Below, piece after piece: positions 1 to 7,730 of a stretch of DNA of 64,000 bases. The notes under the pieces were generated by a model that saw nothing but the letters and a program-made list of their open reading frames with translations, was not told the origin of the DNA and searched no databases. The DNA comes from Microbacterium esteraromaticum. GTDB lineage: Bacteria > Actinomycetota > Actinomycetes > Actinomycetales > Microbacteriaceae. The position numbers and the translations under genes were made by a program. Each line of letters starts with the position of its first letter. Within the stretch, counting starts at the first letter, position 1. Location of the stretch: positions 434,001 through 498,000 of the forward strand of contig NZ_CP118100.1 of the NCBI RefSeq assembly GCF_028747645.1. The letters are read 5' to 3'.

Positions 1-1
1 G

Positions 2-625
2 CTGGCGCGGGCGATCGCGTTCGAGCCGCGTGTGCTGCTACTGGATGAGCCCCTGTCGAACCTGGATGCCCGTCTGCGCGAAGACATGCAGATCGAGCTG
101 AAGGAGCTGCACCGCACGCTCGGCCTCACCACGATCTTCGTCACGCACGACCAGGAAGAGGCGATGAGCCTGTCGGACCGCGTCGTGCTGATGAACGGGG
201 GAGTGATCGAGCAGGAGGGCGCGCCCACCGACCTGTACGGCGCGCCGCGTTCGTCGTTCGCGGCCGACTTCATCGGCTCGGCGAACCTGCTGCCCGCGAC
301 GCGCTCCGGCGCCACCGCCTACCTGCAGGGCAGTGACGTCGCGGTGACGATCGGGGGCGCCGCCCCCGTCGCAACGGTCGACGGTGAAGACGGCCAGGTG
401 ATGTTGCGTCAGGAAGACCTGCACGTGCGTGCGGCGGTGGATGCTGACGCACCGGTGCCGGTCGAGATCGTCACCTCGGTGTACCGCGGTGCGGATGTCG
501 TGTACGTCGTCGAGCTGGCCGGGCGCCGTCTGCGTGTCGTGGCCCCGCGTCACGAAGTTCTGCTGCCTGCCGGGCCTGCGGGCCTCGGGTGGCGCGAGGG
601 CGCAGCCCTCTGGCTCGCTGCGTAA
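2..625 (+). CDS. ABC transporter ATP-binding protein (3' part only)
   Basis: The gene enters from the left edge: the reading frame is open from base 2, so the start and the Walker A motif lie outside the window. What remains shows the end of the signature region (LARAIAFEP), Walker B (VLLLDEPLSNLD), the D-loop and the H-loop (FVTHDQEEAMSLSDR). A C-terminal domain of about 110 residues has the look of a TOBE substrate-regulation domain. The layout matches importers of the PotA/FbpC/UgpC type (polyamine, iron, sugar or 2-aminoethylphosphonate). The substrate cannot be told from this fragment because the permease and binding-protein genes must lie to the left. The gene is followed by a strong terminator hairpin. 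Confidence 0.9.
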   Translation: MARAIAFEPRVLLLDEPLSNLDARLREDMQIELKELHRTLGLTTIFVTHDQEEAMSLSDRVVLMNGGVIEQEGAPTDLYGAPRSSFAADFIGSANLLPATRSGATAYLQGSDVAVTIGGAAPVATVDGEDGQVMLRQEDLHVRAAVDADAPVPVEIVTSVYRGADVVYVVELAGRRLRVVAPRHEVLLPAGPAGLGWREGAALWLAA

Positions 626-645
626 CCCGAATCGCGGCTGAGTCC

Positions 646-703
646 AATCGGCCCGGATCCTGCGTCTCCTCCCCTCGGAGAGGCGGGGTCCGGGCCGATT
701 TCT
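646..703. terminator. Bidirectional hairpin terminator
   Basis: Arms of at least 12 bases at 646-657 (AATCGGCCCGGA) and 689-700 (TCCGGGCCGATT) pair perfectly around a GC-rich loop and end in a short T run. It sits between the plus-strand ABC gene and the minus-strand nuclease gene, which converge here, so it can serve both. Confidence 0.8.
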
Positions 704-741
704 GTGCCCACGGCGGTTGGTTCGGCTGCTGTGGTGCGTGG

Positions 742-1560
742 TCAGGAAGACGGAACCGAGAACGTCGACGTCGGTAGCGGCTGGTCGGGGCAGGTGTTGA
801 GCACTCGTGTGATCGCGTCGTGTTCGGCGGGCGTGACCCACAGGTTGTAGGCGGCCTTCACGGCGACCTGGCGTGCGACGTAGTCGCACCGGAAGGCGCG
901 GTTCTTGGGCAGCCAGGTGGCGGCGTCGCCGTCGCCCTTCTGCGCGTTGGCTGAGCCGTCGACGGCGAGCAGGTTGAGGGGGTCGTTGGCGAACGATGCG
1001 CGCTGGTCGGAGCTGAGCTGTTGGGCGCCTTTCTGCCAGGCATCCGACAGGGCGACGACGTGGTCGATCTGCACGAGTTCGCTGGTTCCTTGACCTCGGA
1101 TGAAGTCGATCCTCTGCCCGGTGAAGGGGTCGTCGAGTGTGCCCGTGGTGACGCGGCAGGTGCCTGTGCGGGTGATGTCGGTGAGGTCGCGGGCGAGGAT
1201 GTCGTTGCGGGTGTCGCAGCCGTTGCGGTCGACATCCTGCCAGCGGGGGCCGAACTGTTCGCGGGAGTAGCCGGTCTTGGGTGCACGGCCTTTGACGGTC
1301 AGGGTGTCGAGTGTCTGCAGCGCGGTGACGTTCTGGAGGTCGTCGGGTGTGCCTGCGGGAGCGTCTGGCGACGGTGCGGTGGTTGGTTCGGTCGGCGTCG
1401 GGGTGGCGGTGAGAGACGGCGGATGCCCGATATCGTCGCCGAACACGACGTTGGCGAGGCTGCCGATGAGCAGCACGGCCACGCCGAGCGCCACCAGGCT
1501 GAGCGTCGTGCGGCCCCGTCGGAGGAGCTTCTTCGATGCCGTGCGCGCGCTTGCCATCAT
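742..1560 (-). CDS. Membrane-anchored or secreted HNH-family endonuclease (DUF1524-like)
   Basis: The 272-residue protein starts with a basic stretch and one hydrophobic segment (about residues 18-36), then a Pro/Thr-rich linker, so the enzyme domain should lie outside the cell. The domain carries DRNGCDTRNDIL, the metal-binding DHVVALSDAWQKGA and the NAQKGD...WLP block typical of the actinobacterial HNH/DUF1524 family related to the GmrS/GmrD nuclease domain. The start chosen is the ATG-ATG pair at 1560. The frame stays open upstream for 56 more codons, but that part is unlike a protein and would bury the signal segment. Secreted HNH nucleases of this kind are common in actinobacteria; roles in DNA scavenging are proposed but mostly untested. 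Confidence 0.85.
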   Translation of the reverse strand: MMASARTASKKLLRRGRTTLSLVALGVAVLLIGSLANVVFGDDIGHPPSLTATPTPTEPTTAPSPDAPAGTPDDLQNVTALQTLDTLTVKGRAPKTGYSREQFGPRWQDVDRNGCDTRNDILARDLTDITRTGTCRVTTGTLDDPFTGQRIDFIRGQGTSELVQIDHVVALSDAWQKGAQQLSSDQRASFANDPLNLLAVDGSANAQKGDGDAATWLPKNRAFRCDYVARQVAVKAAYNLWVTPAEHDAITRVLNTCPDQPLPTSTFSVPSS

Positions 1561-1815
1561 GTTCACCGCTCTGCCGGCGCACCGCTGCACGCGCACCGCG
1601 CATGGAAGGCCGGCGATCAGGTGCGCCGGGCGCACGATCGGATACTGACCCCGTGCCTCGGGGTGCAACGCGCTGCTCGGGTGGCAGCGCACAGTTAATC
1701 GTAGGAGGGGGTGGGGACACTCGCGCATGGTTGACCGCCACGGTGGTCTGAAGTACTCTCGCGCTTATTCCAGTTTATATGGCATATTCTTGAGTATTAC
1801 CTGCCATAATCAAGC

Positions 1816-3045
1816 ATGCACGCGTCACAGTTCACCGGGCATCAGTGGCCGCCCCACGAGGTGGAGGTGTTGCCTTGGCGTCAGCAGGTGCGTGGAGGAA
1901 CCCGCGCCGACCGGATGCTGACTGTCGTACAGGCGACGATCCCTCCGATGATCGAGCACGCGGAGTATCTTCCTCCGATGCCGGTCATCGTGGCATCCGA
2001 GCACGCGTTGCTGGCCGTTGCTCAGGCAGACACGGATGCTGAGGGGCATTCTGCGGCGATGAGCCGCTTCATGATGCGTACGGAATCGGTTGCCTCGTCC
2101 AAGATCGAGCGGATCACGGCCGATGCGGTCGACTACGCCAAAGCTCTGGCCGGCAACCGCTCGAACATTTCCGCGTCGAGCATGGTGGCGGCCAGCACAG
2201 CGTTGCACGAGCTCGTCACCGTGACCGGAGATCGTGGTCGATTCGAACTGGACGACGTCCTCGCCGCACACCACGCGCTCATGAAGGACGACCCGCAGGA
2301 AGCGTCCTACGCCGGCCGCCTGCGTGACATGCAGAACTGGATCGGCGGAAGCGACTACTCGCCTCGAGATGCGCTGCACGTGCCGCCCGCATCCGAGCGT
2401 GTCCCCGCACTGATGGACGACCTGCTCGCCTATCTGAACCGCGATGATGTGCCCGTGCTGACGCAGGCGGCGATCGTGCACGCCCAGTTCGAGTCGATCC
2501 ATGCCTTCACCGATGGCAATGGCCGTATCGGCCGAGCCTTGGTCTCCGCTGTCTTTCGTCGGCGAGGTGTGACGCGAAACGCTGTCGTTCCGCTGGCCAG
2601 CGGTCTGCTCGCCGAACGCGATAGCTACTTCGCAGCCCTCGGGGCATATCGCCTCGGCAACCCCGCTCCGTTGGTCGAGCTGTTCGCACGTTCCGCTCGC
2701 GCGGCGGCGACGTGCTCTCGCGTGTCCATCGCGCGTATCAAGGCGCTCCCGGGGGAGTGGATGGCAGAGGTCCAGCCACGCACGGGCTCTGCGGCCGCTG
2801 CTCTCATCCCCGCCTTCTATGACAATCCGGTGATGACGGTCTCGGAGATCGAACGGTACTCCGGAGCCTCTACGCAGGCGACCTACACGGCGATTGACCG
2901 GCTTGAGGATGCCGGCTTCATCCGCGAGATCACAGGACGCAAGCGCGACCGGGTCTGGGTGGCGTCTGAGCTTCTGGCTGAGCTCGACGATCTCGATCGG
3001 CGCATCCAGACCGAAATGGTCAAGGGGTTGCCGACTCAAGGCTGA
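1816..3045 (+). CDS. Fic/DOC family protein (probable AMP transferase) with C-terminal winged helix
   Basis: Fic enzymes usually transfer AMP from ATP to a hydroxyl side chain of a target protein. The core motif HAFTDGNGRIGR begins at His229 and contains the catalytic His and the anion-binding GNGR. Near the N-terminus, S94-S-K-I-E98 resembles the inhibitory helix motif (S/T)xxxE(G/N), so the protein may restrain itself. A region after residue 330 (MTVSEIERYSG, QATYTAIDRLEDAGF) looks like a winged helix, as in the common 370-410-residue Fic proteins with DNA-binding tails. There is no separate antitoxin gene next to it. An AT-rich stretch at 1745-1815 probably holds the promoter. It lies just left of the integrated element and probably belongs to the old chromosome. 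Confidence 0.88.
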   Translation: MHASQFTGHQWPPHEVEVLPWRQQVRGGTRADRMLTVVQATIPPMIEHAEYLPPMPVIVASEHALLAVAQADTDAEGHSAAMSRFMMRTESVASSKIERITADAVDYAKALAGNRSNISASSMVAASTALHELVTVTGDRGRFELDDVLAAHHALMKDDPQEASYAGRLRDMQNWIGGSDYSPRDALHVPPASERVPALMDDLLAYLNRDDVPVLTQAAIVHAQFESIHAFTDGNGRIGRALVSAVFRRRGVTRNAVVPLASGLLAERDSYFAALGAYRLGNPAPLVELFARSARAAATCSRVSIARIKALPGEWMAEVQPRTGSAAAALIPAFYDNPVMTVSEIERYSGASTQATYTAIDRLEDAGFIREITGRKRDRVWVASELLAELDDLDRRIQTEMVKGLPTQG

Positions 3046-3102
3046 GCCCGGGGGCATCGGTCAACCCCTCCAGCAACAGCGCGTACAGCCTCACGGACAG
3101 CG

Positions 3103-3183
3103 CGTTTCATCTCGCTTCGCTCGCTCAACGACCGGGGTGGGTGGCGCGTGTTGTCTCGCTTTGCTCGCTCAACGACCGGGGGA
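3103..3183. repeat. Two tandem copies of a short intergenic repeat (left array)
   Basis: Unit 1 (3103-3146) and unit 2 (3147-3183) share the core CTCGCTCAACGACCGGGG preceded by CGTTTC-type sequence. They match the three units at 7731-7856 with a few substitutions. Read on the other strand the core is GTTGAGCGAGCG...GAGACGAAAC, a repeat I recognise from many Microbacteriaceae genomes. The function is unknown; it resembles REP elements in placement. Confidence 0.75.
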
Positions 3184-3297
3184 GGGCAAAGCAAAACCCC
3201 CGCGATGTAGAAGCTACGCGAGGGTTTCTGGGATCACTGTAATGATGATCCTTGTGGCTCCGACCGGCATCGATCCGGTGACCTTTCGATATTCAGT
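3184..3297. repeat. attL: Left attachment site: displaced 3' half of tRNA-Phe plus terminator
   Basis: Bases 3184-3290 are identical to 7854-7960. After one mismatch (A for T at 3291) identity goes on to 3297. The copy holds the 3' half of tRNA-Phe from the anticodon loop to the discriminator (3255-3297) and the tRNA terminator downstream of it, but no 5' half. This is what is left of the original tRNA 3' end after a tRNA-targeting recombinase inserted an element. Confidence 0.85.
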
Positions 3298-3432
3298 TAG
3301 ATTCGGCGGGCCAGCGGGCGCTTGTTGGTCGCCGTTTGCCGCGTGATCCCGCGGAAGTCGTCATGGTTAGTCGCGGCTGCTTGAGGGTGGTTTCAGCGGA
3401 GCTACCGGCACGGCACCGGCACACTCCCGCCA

Positions 3433-5121
3433 TCATTGGTGGTTGAGACGTGTTTGGATCTCCTCGGCCAGATGACGGCATTTCGTCGCGTTCTTGAAGA
3501 GGCTGGCGAGGTAGTTGCCCTCGTACTTGCTGTCGACGAGCGCCACGAGCTCTTTGTAGATTGACGACGTGAGTGCCTTGGCGGAATCCACGGATGCCGC
3601 AAACGAGTCCTCTTCGATTGTCGGCCAACAAGGGTCGAGCTGAGAGTACACAACGTGGGCGATCAATCGGTTGCCATGCACCGCGACGAGGTTAGAGCGT
3701 CCTGTGTTCTCGCTTCTTAGGTTCGCAAGGCGACCGTCGATAGCTCGAAGCAACTGAACTGAGCGCCAGAGTCGTTGTGCGGAGAGTGTGGAGTCAAAGA
3801 GTCGCCGATACTGCGAGGAAGTGTCCTCGGACTCGGCGCCGATCCACAGGCGTCCAACTTCGCGCTTGGCTTGGGTTGAAAGATCGACGTTCTCGTTGGC
3901 GCATGCGAGTGCAACAGTCGCATCGGTGATAGTGAAGCCCTTGACGGGTGCTGGTGTCTCGGCACCGCTCTTGATCACATATCGAATGCCAGACAAATTA
4001 AGCTCGACCGCCAGTGAATCCTGAAGCGGATCCAGGGAGACAAAATCACGACGCTCGACCCGATTCTGGGTGTTTGTGCCTCGAGTCACGCTTTGCGCAA
4101 AGCCAGGCGGGCAGCCCTCCAGTGAGATGAAGCGGACTGTGACTCGTGCATCGGCGACTTTCTCTGCGTGCTCGACGTCCATCGTAGCGAGGCATCCAAC
4201 TGTCTGAGCCCCGTTGACAATTGAGACACCGGAGAACCGAAATCTACCTGACTTCCTCGATGCGCCTTGGGCGGCCGCTTTGGTGAAACTGTCGCACAGG
4301 ACCGTGATGCCGTTGTTGAGGTACCAAAAATGCTCCGGTGCCTCAAGCAAGGTGTCGCTGATCGACGCATTTACCTCGGAATCGCCGAGGAATTGTCGGA
4401 TGTTGCTGGCAAGGAGATTTGTTCCGTGATCCCTGTACCACGATGCCACCTCCTGCGCAGATACCTGGCCGTAGAATGCACGATAAGGATCCTCTACCGC
4501 GCCCCAGTCATAGAGCGTTGCATCGACGTCGGGCTTTCTGCCGGTCGCGGCCGCGCGCAGGATGTTATGAAGTTCCTTCTGAGAAAGGTACTCAAAAGTC
4601 ACCGTCTCGATCGGATCATTCATTTCCGCCAGCAGGGTTGATACAGCTGCGCTTGCGTCGGCCGAAATCTTGTCCGCTCCGGAATGCACGACGAGCAATG
4701 TGATGTGCACGTCGAGATCCTCCAACGCGGCCTCAAAATGCTCCCGCTGGTCTTGGAACTTTGCGTTGAAGCGGCCAAACTCCGCGTTGACGAAATTTCG
4801 CACACCTTGCAAGAACTTGTGCATGTCTCCTGCGCTGATCGAGCCGGTTCCTTTGCTCGACCATTTTGACTGTACGAGGAAGATCGTCTTTGTTCCCTGA
4901 TCGACCCAGGCCGCATCGATGCCTTGATCGTTGAAGCCATCGGTTACAGCCGTGGCGGCGTCTTCGGGCTGTAAGCGGCAGCGCTCCATGAGCGTCCATG
5001 CGGCCAGGCCTCGGCTTCGACGAACCATGTCAACATCGCCCTTGGCGTCCGACACATCAATGTGCGGGCCTACTGCGTTCTCGATGTTGGTAGCGAGCTG
5101 TCGAAGCTGGAGTACACCCAT
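3433..5121 (-). CDS. AIPR family protein (abortive infection phage resistance)
   Basis: The 562-residue protein contains the AIPR signature around residues 238-280: NIRQFLG, VNASISDTL, PEHFWYLNNGIT and VNGAQT further on. The family (PF10592) was named after lactococcal abortive-infection proteins and occurs in defence islands. The N-terminal part has NDQGIDA (64-70) and, 14 residues after Asp69, Gln84-Ser-Lys86 in a hydrophobic strand (FLVQSKW). This spacing resembles a PD-(D/E)xK nuclease core, so it may be a nuclease; that is inference. The ATG at 5121 is chosen because the open frame above it is compositionally non-coding and crosses the intergenic inverted repeat. It is transcribed away from the recombinase gene and has no partner on its strand. 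Confidence 0.85.
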   Translation of the reverse strand: MGVLQLRQLATNIENAVGPHIDVSDAKGDVDMVRRSRGLAAWTLMERCRLQPEDAATAVTDGFNDQGIDAAWVDQGTKTIFLVQSKWSSKGTGSISAGDMHKFLQGVRNFVNAEFGRFNAKFQDQREHFEAALEDLDVHITLLVVHSGADKISADASAAVSTLLAEMNDPIETVTFEYLSQKELHNILRAAATGRKPDVDATLYDWGAVEDPYRAFYGQVSAQEVASWYRDHGTNLLASNIRQFLGDSEVNASISDTLLEAPEHFWYLNNGITVLCDSFTKAAAQGASRKSGRFRFSGVSIVNGAQTVGCLATMDVEHAEKVADARVTVRFISLEGCPPGFAQSVTRGTNTQNRVERRDFVSLDPLQDSLAVELNLSGIRYVIKSGAETPAPVKGFTITDATVALACANENVDLSTQAKREVGRLWIGAESEDTSSQYRRLFDSTLSAQRLWRSVQLLRAIDGRLANLRSENTGRSNLVAVHGNRLIAHVVYSQLDPCWPTIEEDSFAASVDSAKALTSSIYKELVALVDSKYEGNYLASLFKNATKCRHLAEEIQTRLNHQ

Positions 5122-5149
5122 ACTCCGAATGTAGCGGTCATGTGAGGTA

Positions 5150-5201
5150 GGGCTGAAGCGCCGCCGAGGACCGGACGCACCGCAGTGCGGCGCTTCAGCC
5201 C
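5150..5201. promoter_or_regulatory. Perfect 15-base inverted repeat in the divergent control region of the element
   Basis: GGGCTGAAGCGCCGC at 5150-5164 is the exact reverse complement of 5187-5201, with 22 bases between. It lies in the 149-base gap between the AIPR start (5121) and the recombinase start (5271), so both promoters must lie around it. It could be an operator, a recombinase or directionality-factor site, or an RNA hairpin in one of the leaders. There is no T run, so a simple terminator is less likely. Confidence 0.6.
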
Positions 5202-5270
5202 GCCTAGCCGGCCGGAGGTCGGTCTTGAACGAGTAAAGAAAGTTCTCACAGCTCACCGGTCGCTCTTCGC

Positions 5271-6239
5271 ATGGCGGCGCGTGAACGGCGTAGCTTGTCC
5301 GACTCTTCGCGCGACTGTTCCTTGCTGGCGTCGCGGGACTTGACCCACGAACGCTACTGGCCGGTGATAGAGAACAGCATCCGAGCCTCGACCGTCCGGG
5401 CGTACGACTGCGGATGGCGGCTTCGCGTGAAGCCATGGCTCGGGCACTTGCTACTCGAAAAGCTGACTGCGGGCGACATTGACACGGCCATGTCGGAATG
5501 GAACGGGAGCGCCTCGACTCGTATCGACGCGCTTTCCATTCTGAGCCGCCTCCTCGATGGAGCAGTCAGGGCAGGAATCATCCCGATGAACCAGGCACGC
5601 CTTGCGCGTCGCCCGCGGGTCGAGTCCGGGCTTGGCCCTCGGTTTCGCGCTCTGACAGCTGCGGAAGCCACGATCCTGCTCGAAGCGATTGATGGAGCGC
5701 ACTACCGGCGCTACATCGCTGGGCTCGTGTACACCGGTATGCGCGCCCACGAGGCGGCTGCACTGCGCTTTGAAGACGTCGATCTGGCGCATCGCACCAT
5801 TCACGTGCGCCGTGCCTACGGCGTTGGACTAGACGGTCGCGGCGTCGAACTCACCCCCAAGGGGCACAAGGGATGCGACGTGCCGATTCCGAGTGCGCTC
5901 GTTGGACTGCTGACGGAGGCCATGGAAGGTAAGCAACGTGGAGAGCCGGTGTTCACAGGCCCACGAGGTGGCCGGCTCAACGCCTCGAACGTCCGGCGTG
6001 CGATCGATTGGGGAGCACTGCGCAAAAAGATGCGTCGAGGAGACCTTCGGGTTCACGACCTTCGGCGCACCTTGGCCACGCTTCTCTTCGATGCGGGCGC
6101 GTCTGCCAATGACGTGCAGGCCGTGCTCGGCCACTCGACGATGCAGATGACTGAGCGCTACAGCCGCGCACGCTCCGATGTCGCGAAGCGTGCAGCAGCA
6201 GCCATAGACTCGCTGCTCGACCTGAGGGAGGGCCCGTGA
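5271..6239 (+). CDS. int: Tyrosine-type site-specific recombinase (integrase)
   Basis: This 322-residue integrase should catalyse insertion and excision of the element at tRNA-Phe. An N-terminal SAM-like DNA-binding domain (about 25-110) precedes the catalytic domain. The catalytic set is visible: Arg158 (TGMRAHEAA), a candidate Lys197/Lys200, His262-x-x-Arg265 (HDLRRT), His288 (LGHS) and the nucleophile Tyr297 (TERYSRA). The ATG at 5271 is the first good start after the divergent control region. Its stop overlaps the start of the next gene (TGATG), so the operon behind it is translationally coupled. The nearby tRNA-Phe repeat is the expected target. Confidence 0.93.
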   Translation: MAARERRSLSDSSRDCSLLASRDLTHERYWPVIENSIRASTVRAYDCGWRLRVKPWLGHLLLEKLTAGDIDTAMSEWNGSASTRIDALSILSRLLDGAVRAGIIPMNQARLARRPRVESGLGPRFRALTAAEATILLEAIDGAHYRRYIAGLVYTGMRAHEAAALRFEDVDLAHRTIHVRRAYGVGLDGRGVELTPKGHKGCDVPIPSALVGLLTEAMEGKQRGEPVFTGPRGGRLNASNVRRAIDWGALRKKMRRGDLRVHDLRRTLATLLFDAGASANDVQAVLGHSTMQMTERYSRARSDVAKRAAAAIDSLLDLREGP

Positions 6240-6436
6240 TGGACGCGAAGCAGGACCTCGACTTGATTCTCAAGGAGTCGCACGGCCATGCGGTACTGGT
6301 CAGCGCGCTCGGGGACTACATCGGTGACCTCGAAGCCAAGTGCGAGAGTCGCTTCGACGATGCGGAGGCAACCTGCTTTCCGCGCAGCATCCGCTTCGCG
6401 GAAGCCCTGAGTGACATCTTCTATCGCTGGCCGTGA
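6239..6436 (+). CDS. Hypothetical small protein of the element (65 residues)
   Basis: The start codon ATG at 6239 overlaps the recombinase stop, which argues for real, coupled translation. The 65-residue product is mixed in charge, has two cysteines (KCESRF, ATCFPRS), no membrane segment and no motif I recognise. A directionality factor would be a reasonable guess from its place next to the integrase, but it is not notably basic and no helix-turn-helix is visible, so that is weak. Confidence 0.5.
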   Translation: MDAKQDLDLILKESHGHAVLVSALGDYIGDLEAKCESRFDDAEATCFPRSIRFAEALSDIFYRWP

Positions 6437-6526
6437 ATCTCACTTGACGAAGCTTGTCCGCGAACATCACGCCTGACGGCCTATATGGGAGAGCGCACGT
6501 GCGTTCGAATGGGATGGAGTACAACA

Positions 6527-6898
6527 ATGCGCGAGATGCTGATGTTTGAGGTTGATCGGTCGAACCAGCTCAATCTCGACAAGAAAGTCATGGAGGACCT
6601 TGGCACCGACCTGGCCCAGCAAGGCGAAGTCGCCGCCGTCTGGATTGCGGATGAAGGGTGGGGCATCGGGGGCTTCCACCTTCAGATCGCGGTAGCTACA
6701 CGTGGACGCACAATCGAGCGCTGCCTGGACGACACGTTTCGGCTGGTCGAATACTGTGCCCAAGCGCACGCCGTTCGCATCGGTCTCAGTGCCATGGCGG
6801 GTCGCAACATCGCTGATGCACCTGCTGAGATTCTCAGCGAGCTTGGCTTGAAGACTAGGCTGAGCACCTTGTCCACGGTGTTTCGGAGGCTCAAATGA
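6527..6898 (+). CDS. Hypothetical protein of the element (123 residues)
   Basis: The ATG at 6527 is preferred over the ATG at 6485 because GGAG stands about ten bases before it and the first 14 codons of the longer form look non-coding. The product is soluble in appearance, alpha/beta, with a hydrophobic strand (EVAAVWIADEGW), a segment LQIAVATRG and a leucine-rich C-terminal helix. I do not recognise a family. Its stop overlaps the start of the phosphoesterase gene by four bases (ATGA), so the two are made together and may act together. Confidence 0.65.
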   Translation: MREMLMFEVDRSNQLNLDKKVMEDLGTDLAQQGEVAAVWIADEGWGIGGFHLQIAVATRGRTIERCLDDTFRLVEYCAQAHAVRIGLSAMAGRNIADAPAEILSELGLKTRLSTLSTVFRRLK

Positions 6899-7665
6899 AC
6901 GGGAGCATTGCGCAGATGAGGCAACTGGAGTTCGACTTCGACGCCGTCGACTTCGTCACCAGCGACAACCACTTCGGGCATGCTCGGATCAGTGAGCTCG
7001 CCAGTCGGCCGTTCACGTCCGTCGACGAGATGAACGTCACCATGATCGAGCGCTGGAATGCTCTTGTCCGGCCCGACGACGTCGTGCTGCATCTCGGCGA
7101 TCTTGCGCTCGGGCCGATCGAGACGAGCATCGGACTTACGAGCAGGCTCAACGGACGTCGGCTGCTTGTGCCGGGCAACCACGATCGCGTCTCGCCTGCA
7201 ATGCAATCGAATCGCGCAGTCGAGCGGTTCCGCCCGCTGTATGAGGATGCAGGGTGGACGGTGCTCCCTGAGATCCTGCACGGCACCCGACGCGGTGTTC
7301 GGCTGCTCGCTTCGCACTATCCGTACTCCGGCGACACCACGGGAGCTGACCGGCACAGCAAGCATCGACCGATTGACGACGGCATCCCACTCATCCACGG
7401 GCACACCCACGAGCACGAGTTCGGCCCGCACAACTACCGCGAGTTCCACGTCGGAGTCGATGCGTTCGACTTCGCGCCTATCCCGTTCAAGCTGATCGAT
7501 GCTTGGCTCGAGAGTCTGCGCCGCGAGGAAGAAGAAATCGCCGCGATAGTCAGAGCGCGCACGGCTTCGGTGGAGAGCGATTCGCTCGACTCGCTGGCTC
7601 GTCAGTTTGGCGTGAATCTCGACGGCGACGACCCGACCGACGATGCCGGGAGCAACCAAGAATGA
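6895..7665 (+). CDS. Calcineurin-like metallophosphoesterase
   Basis: All metal-site motifs of the family are present: D24-N-H26, G68-D69, G94-N-H-D97, H141 (ASHYP) and G169-H-T-H172. The 256-residue protein is of the short cytoplasmic type often found in phages and mobile elements, which act on phosphodiesters or nucleotides; the substrate is not known. A C-terminal tail of about 60 charged residues follows the catalytic domain. It is the last gene of the four-gene plus-strand operon and overlaps the 123-residue gene by four bases. In a defence setting it could act on nucleic acid or a nucleotide signal, which is inference only. Confidence 0.88.
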   Translation: MNGSIAQMRQLEFDFDAVDFVTSDNHFGHARISELASRPFTSVDEMNVTMIERWNALVRPDDVVLHLGDLALGPIETSIGLTSRLNGRRLLVPGNHDRVSPAMQSNRAVERFRPLYEDAGWTVLPEILHGTRRGVRLLASHYPYSGDTTGADRHSKHRPIDDGIPLIHGHTHEHEFGPHNYREFHVGVDAFDFAPIPFKLIDAWLESLRREEEEIAAIVRARTASVESDSLDSLARQFGVNLDGDDPTDDAGSNQE

Positions 7666-7730
7666 GGGCCCACCGGCCCCAGACCGGCCGAGTGGCACAG
7701 ATCGGACGCATCTCCGCATCCGGCGGCACA

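Larger units (their letters stand above)
3046..3432. other. Non-coding junction: repeats and left attachment site
   Basis: No gene is seen in this stretch of 387 bases. It holds two copies of a 44-base intergenic repeat (3103-3183), a duplicated tRNA terminator (3194-3227), a duplicated 3' half of tRNA-Phe (3255-3297) and about 135 bases after it that belong to the integrated element and lead to the 3' end of the AIPR gene. Confidence 0.75.

Noticed and set aside
38..1741. A 567-codon open frame on the minus strand
   Set aside because: Arg/His/Pro-rich shadow of the ABC and nuclease genes without any domain.
3184..3297. A second tRNA-Phe gene at the left repeat
   Set aside because: Only the 3' half is present; the acceptor 5' strand, D arm and half of the anticodon stem are missing.
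5122..5436. Longer form of the AIPR gene starting at 5436
   Set aside because: The extra 105 codons cross the inverted repeat and the start of the integrase gene and have no resemblance to AIPR proteins.
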